Positions 5,246 to 6,301 of a DNA stretch of 6,301 nucleotides are shown in pieces. Each line of letters opens with the position of its first letter. The stretch's first letter is position 1. The notes under the pieces were generated by a model that did not search any database, had not been told where the DNA came from, and was given only the letters and a program-made list of their open reading frames with translations. The DNA is from Thermoplasmata archaeon. Lineage in GTDB: Archaea > Thermoplasmatota > Thermoplasmata > Thermoplasmatales > Thermoplasmataceae. The stretch is taken from assembly GCA_021797955.1 (NCBI GenBank), contig JAJZYV010000118.1:1-6301 (forward strand). The letters run 5' to 3'. A program made the translations under genes and the position numbers.

Positions 5246-6301
5246 GATCTGTTAATTCCAGATCTGAGGATCAAATCATAAACAGCTAAGGCAGATACGC
5301 ACGTGATCACAGGCACCGCCCTAATAGCTATGCATGGATCATGTCTTCCTTTCACAGTAATCTGTTCATTTTCCATTGTTTCGAGATTTACAGTATTCTG
5401 GCTTTCCCTAATGGATGAGGTTGGTTTCATTGCAACCCGAAACTCTATGGGCATCCCGTTGGTTATTCCACCGAGGATTCCGCCATTATGGTTCTCTCTG
5501 GTTCTTATCTTTCCTTCTTCCATGTAAAATTCATCTCTGGAATCGGTCCCTTTAAGTTTGGTGAATCCAAAGCCAGAACCAAATTCGATTCCCTTCAATC
5601 CCGGGATTGAAAACATAAGATGTGATATAACACTCTCAAAGGAATCGAAAAAAGGTTCTCCCAATCCGGGGGGGCAGTTTTTTATGATTGTTTTTATTGA
5701 GGCTCCAGTGCTGTCACCATTTTTGATGAGGTCCATGATCAGGGAAGATGCCCTATTATTTGCATCTAAATCAGGCATTCTTGTCTCATGTGAATAAATA
5801 TCATTTTCTGTTATCTTCTTTTCACTCTCTATTGAAATATCTCCCATGGTGTCAATATAAGATAATATGTCAATTCCCCTCATTTTCAGGGCACTAAGAA
5901 TAATAGCACCTGCACCTACCAGACAAGCGGTCATTCTTCCTGATAAAAATCCACCACCTTGAAAATTCCTGAATCTTCCATATTTGTAGTAAAGTGAAAT
6001 GTCTCCATGGCCTGGCCTTGGTCTATCCCTCAATTCAGAATACGTCTTTGAAATAACATCCATATTTTTGATAATGCCTGTGATTGCACCGCCATCGCTA
6101 AAACCATCATTTACACCACTAATAATCTCAACTTCATCCGCTTCTTTCCTCTGTGTAGTGAGTATACTCTGCCCAGGAGCTCTTCGCGACATCCAGAGAT
6201 TGATCTCATCTGAATTTATCTTAACTCCAGCCGGAATACCAGATAACGTAAATCCAATGTAGGAACCGTGAGATGAACCAAAAATTGAAAGCGATAACGC
6301 A
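5242..6301 (-). CDS. aroC: Chorismate synthase (5' end outside the window)
   Basis: Chorismate synthase converts EPSP to chorismate, the last shared step of aromatic amino acid synthesis, using reduced FMN that is not consumed. The frame is open to the window edge; 352 residues are present and about five N-terminal residues seem to be missing. Counting from the first full codon (6300-6298), key motifs are FGSSHG at 7-12 with catalytic H11, SRRAPGQS at 38-45, RPGHGD at 95-100 with the second catalytic His (H98), GGGFLSGRMTA at 115-125, PPGLGEP at 210-216, ENHNGGILGG at 269-278 and GRHDPC at 318-323. All flavin/substrate motifs look intact, so the enzyme should be functional. The ATG at 6192 is not the start because the FGSSHG segment lies upstream of it in frame. 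The TAA (5244-5242) overlaps the stop of the convergent DUF2070 gene. The promoter is outside the window. Confidence 0.96.
   Translation of the reverse strand, partial: ALSLSIFGSSHGSYIGFTLSGIPAGVKINSDEINLWMSRRAPGQSILTTQRKEADEVEIISGVNDGFSDGGAITGIIKNMDVISKTYSELRDRPRPGHGDISLYYKYGRFRNFQGGGFLSGRMTACLVGAGAIILSALKMRGIDILSYIDTMGDISIESEKKITENDIYSHETRMPDLDANNRASSLIMDLIKNGDSTGASIKTIIKNCPPGLGEPFFDSFESVISHLMFSIPGLKGIEFGSGFGFTKLKGTDSRDEFYMEEGKIRTRENHNGGILGGITNGMPIEFRVAMKPTSSIRESQNTVNLETMENEQITVKGRHDPCIAIRAVPVITCVSALAVYDLILRSGINRS
5246..5264. other. Stem-loop at the convergent gene junction
   Basis: GATCTG at 5246-5251 and CAGATC at 5259-5264 form a perfect 6-bp stem around a 7-nt loop, beginning on the base after the DUF2070 stop codon and lying within the last codons of aroC. 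Because it is symmetric it would form in both transcripts. On the plus strand it is preceded, not followed, by a T-rich tract, so it is not a standard intrinsic terminator; a role in 3'-end formation or stability is possible. Confidence 0.4.

Noticed and set aside
6190..6192. ATG at 6192 as the start of chorismate synthase
   Set aside because: The frame continues upstream and encodes FGSSHG with the first catalytic histidine; a start at 6192 would remove it.
5303..6262. Plus-strand open frames (5303-5527, 5558-5797, 5999-6262) opposite aroC
   Set aside because: They lie wholly antisense to a gene with intact chorismate synthase motifs, have no recognisable domains, and have no promoter with the spacing seen at the real genes.
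1..6301. tRNA, rRNA, CRISPR array, insertion sequence or defence gene
   Set aside because: No cloverleaf-like sequence, regularly spaced direct repeat, transposase motif or known defence domain was seen; nearly all sequence is accounted for by five genes and short gaps.

Overview
This window reads as chromosomal core sequence from an archaeon, most likely a member of the Thermoplasmata (Thermoplasma/Ferroplasma/Cuniculiplasma-like). The evidence is the protein content: a DUF2070 membrane protein, a COG3199-type ATP-NAD-kinase-like protein, an EGY-like archaeal site-2-protease homologue, and an archaeal-style alanyl-tRNA synthetase tail. The promoter layout agrees, with TATA-like boxes about 25 nt upstream of start codons, no Shine-Dalgarno sequences, and therefore probably leaderless mRNAs. 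The DNA is AT-rich. Genus-level placement is inference.

Layout: (1) bases 1-523 (+) are the 3' end of a gene cut by the window edge, most likely alanyl-tRNA synthetase. (2) 578-2287 (+) encodes a multi-pass membrane protein of the site-2 protease (M50/EGY-like) fold. Its HExxH zinc motif is replaced by REIPK, while the downstream NxxPxxxxDG motif is kept. It also carries a C-terminal, probably extracytoplasmic, beta-rich domain. (3) 2405-3472 (+) encodes a COG3199/AcoX-like member of the NAD kinase superfamily. (4) 3515-5245 (+) encodes a DUF2070 membrane protein with about six N-terminal helices, a large soluble domain rich in conserved His/Asp/Asn motifs, and a C-terminal helix. (5) 5242-6301 (-) is chorismate synthase (aroC), lacking only about its first five codons at the window edge. 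It converges on the DUF2070 gene and overlaps it by 4 nt.

The four plus-strand genes are co-directional but appear to be separate transcription units for the most part: genes 2 and 3 each have a good TATA box at leaderless spacing, and gene 4 has a weaker one. The genes do not form an obvious pathway; they look like housekeeping and poorly characterised conserved archaeal genes. aroC performs the last step of the shikimate pathway.

I see no mobile element, CRISPR array, tRNA or rRNA, and no defence island. The items most worth a second look are the apparent pseudoprotease with its surface domain, an inverted repeat wrapped around the promoter of the NAD-kinase-like gene, stem-loops at the 3' ends of genes 3 and 4 (the latter at the convergent junction), and the alanyl-tRNA synthetase tail that lacks the expected glycine-rich C-terminal motif.
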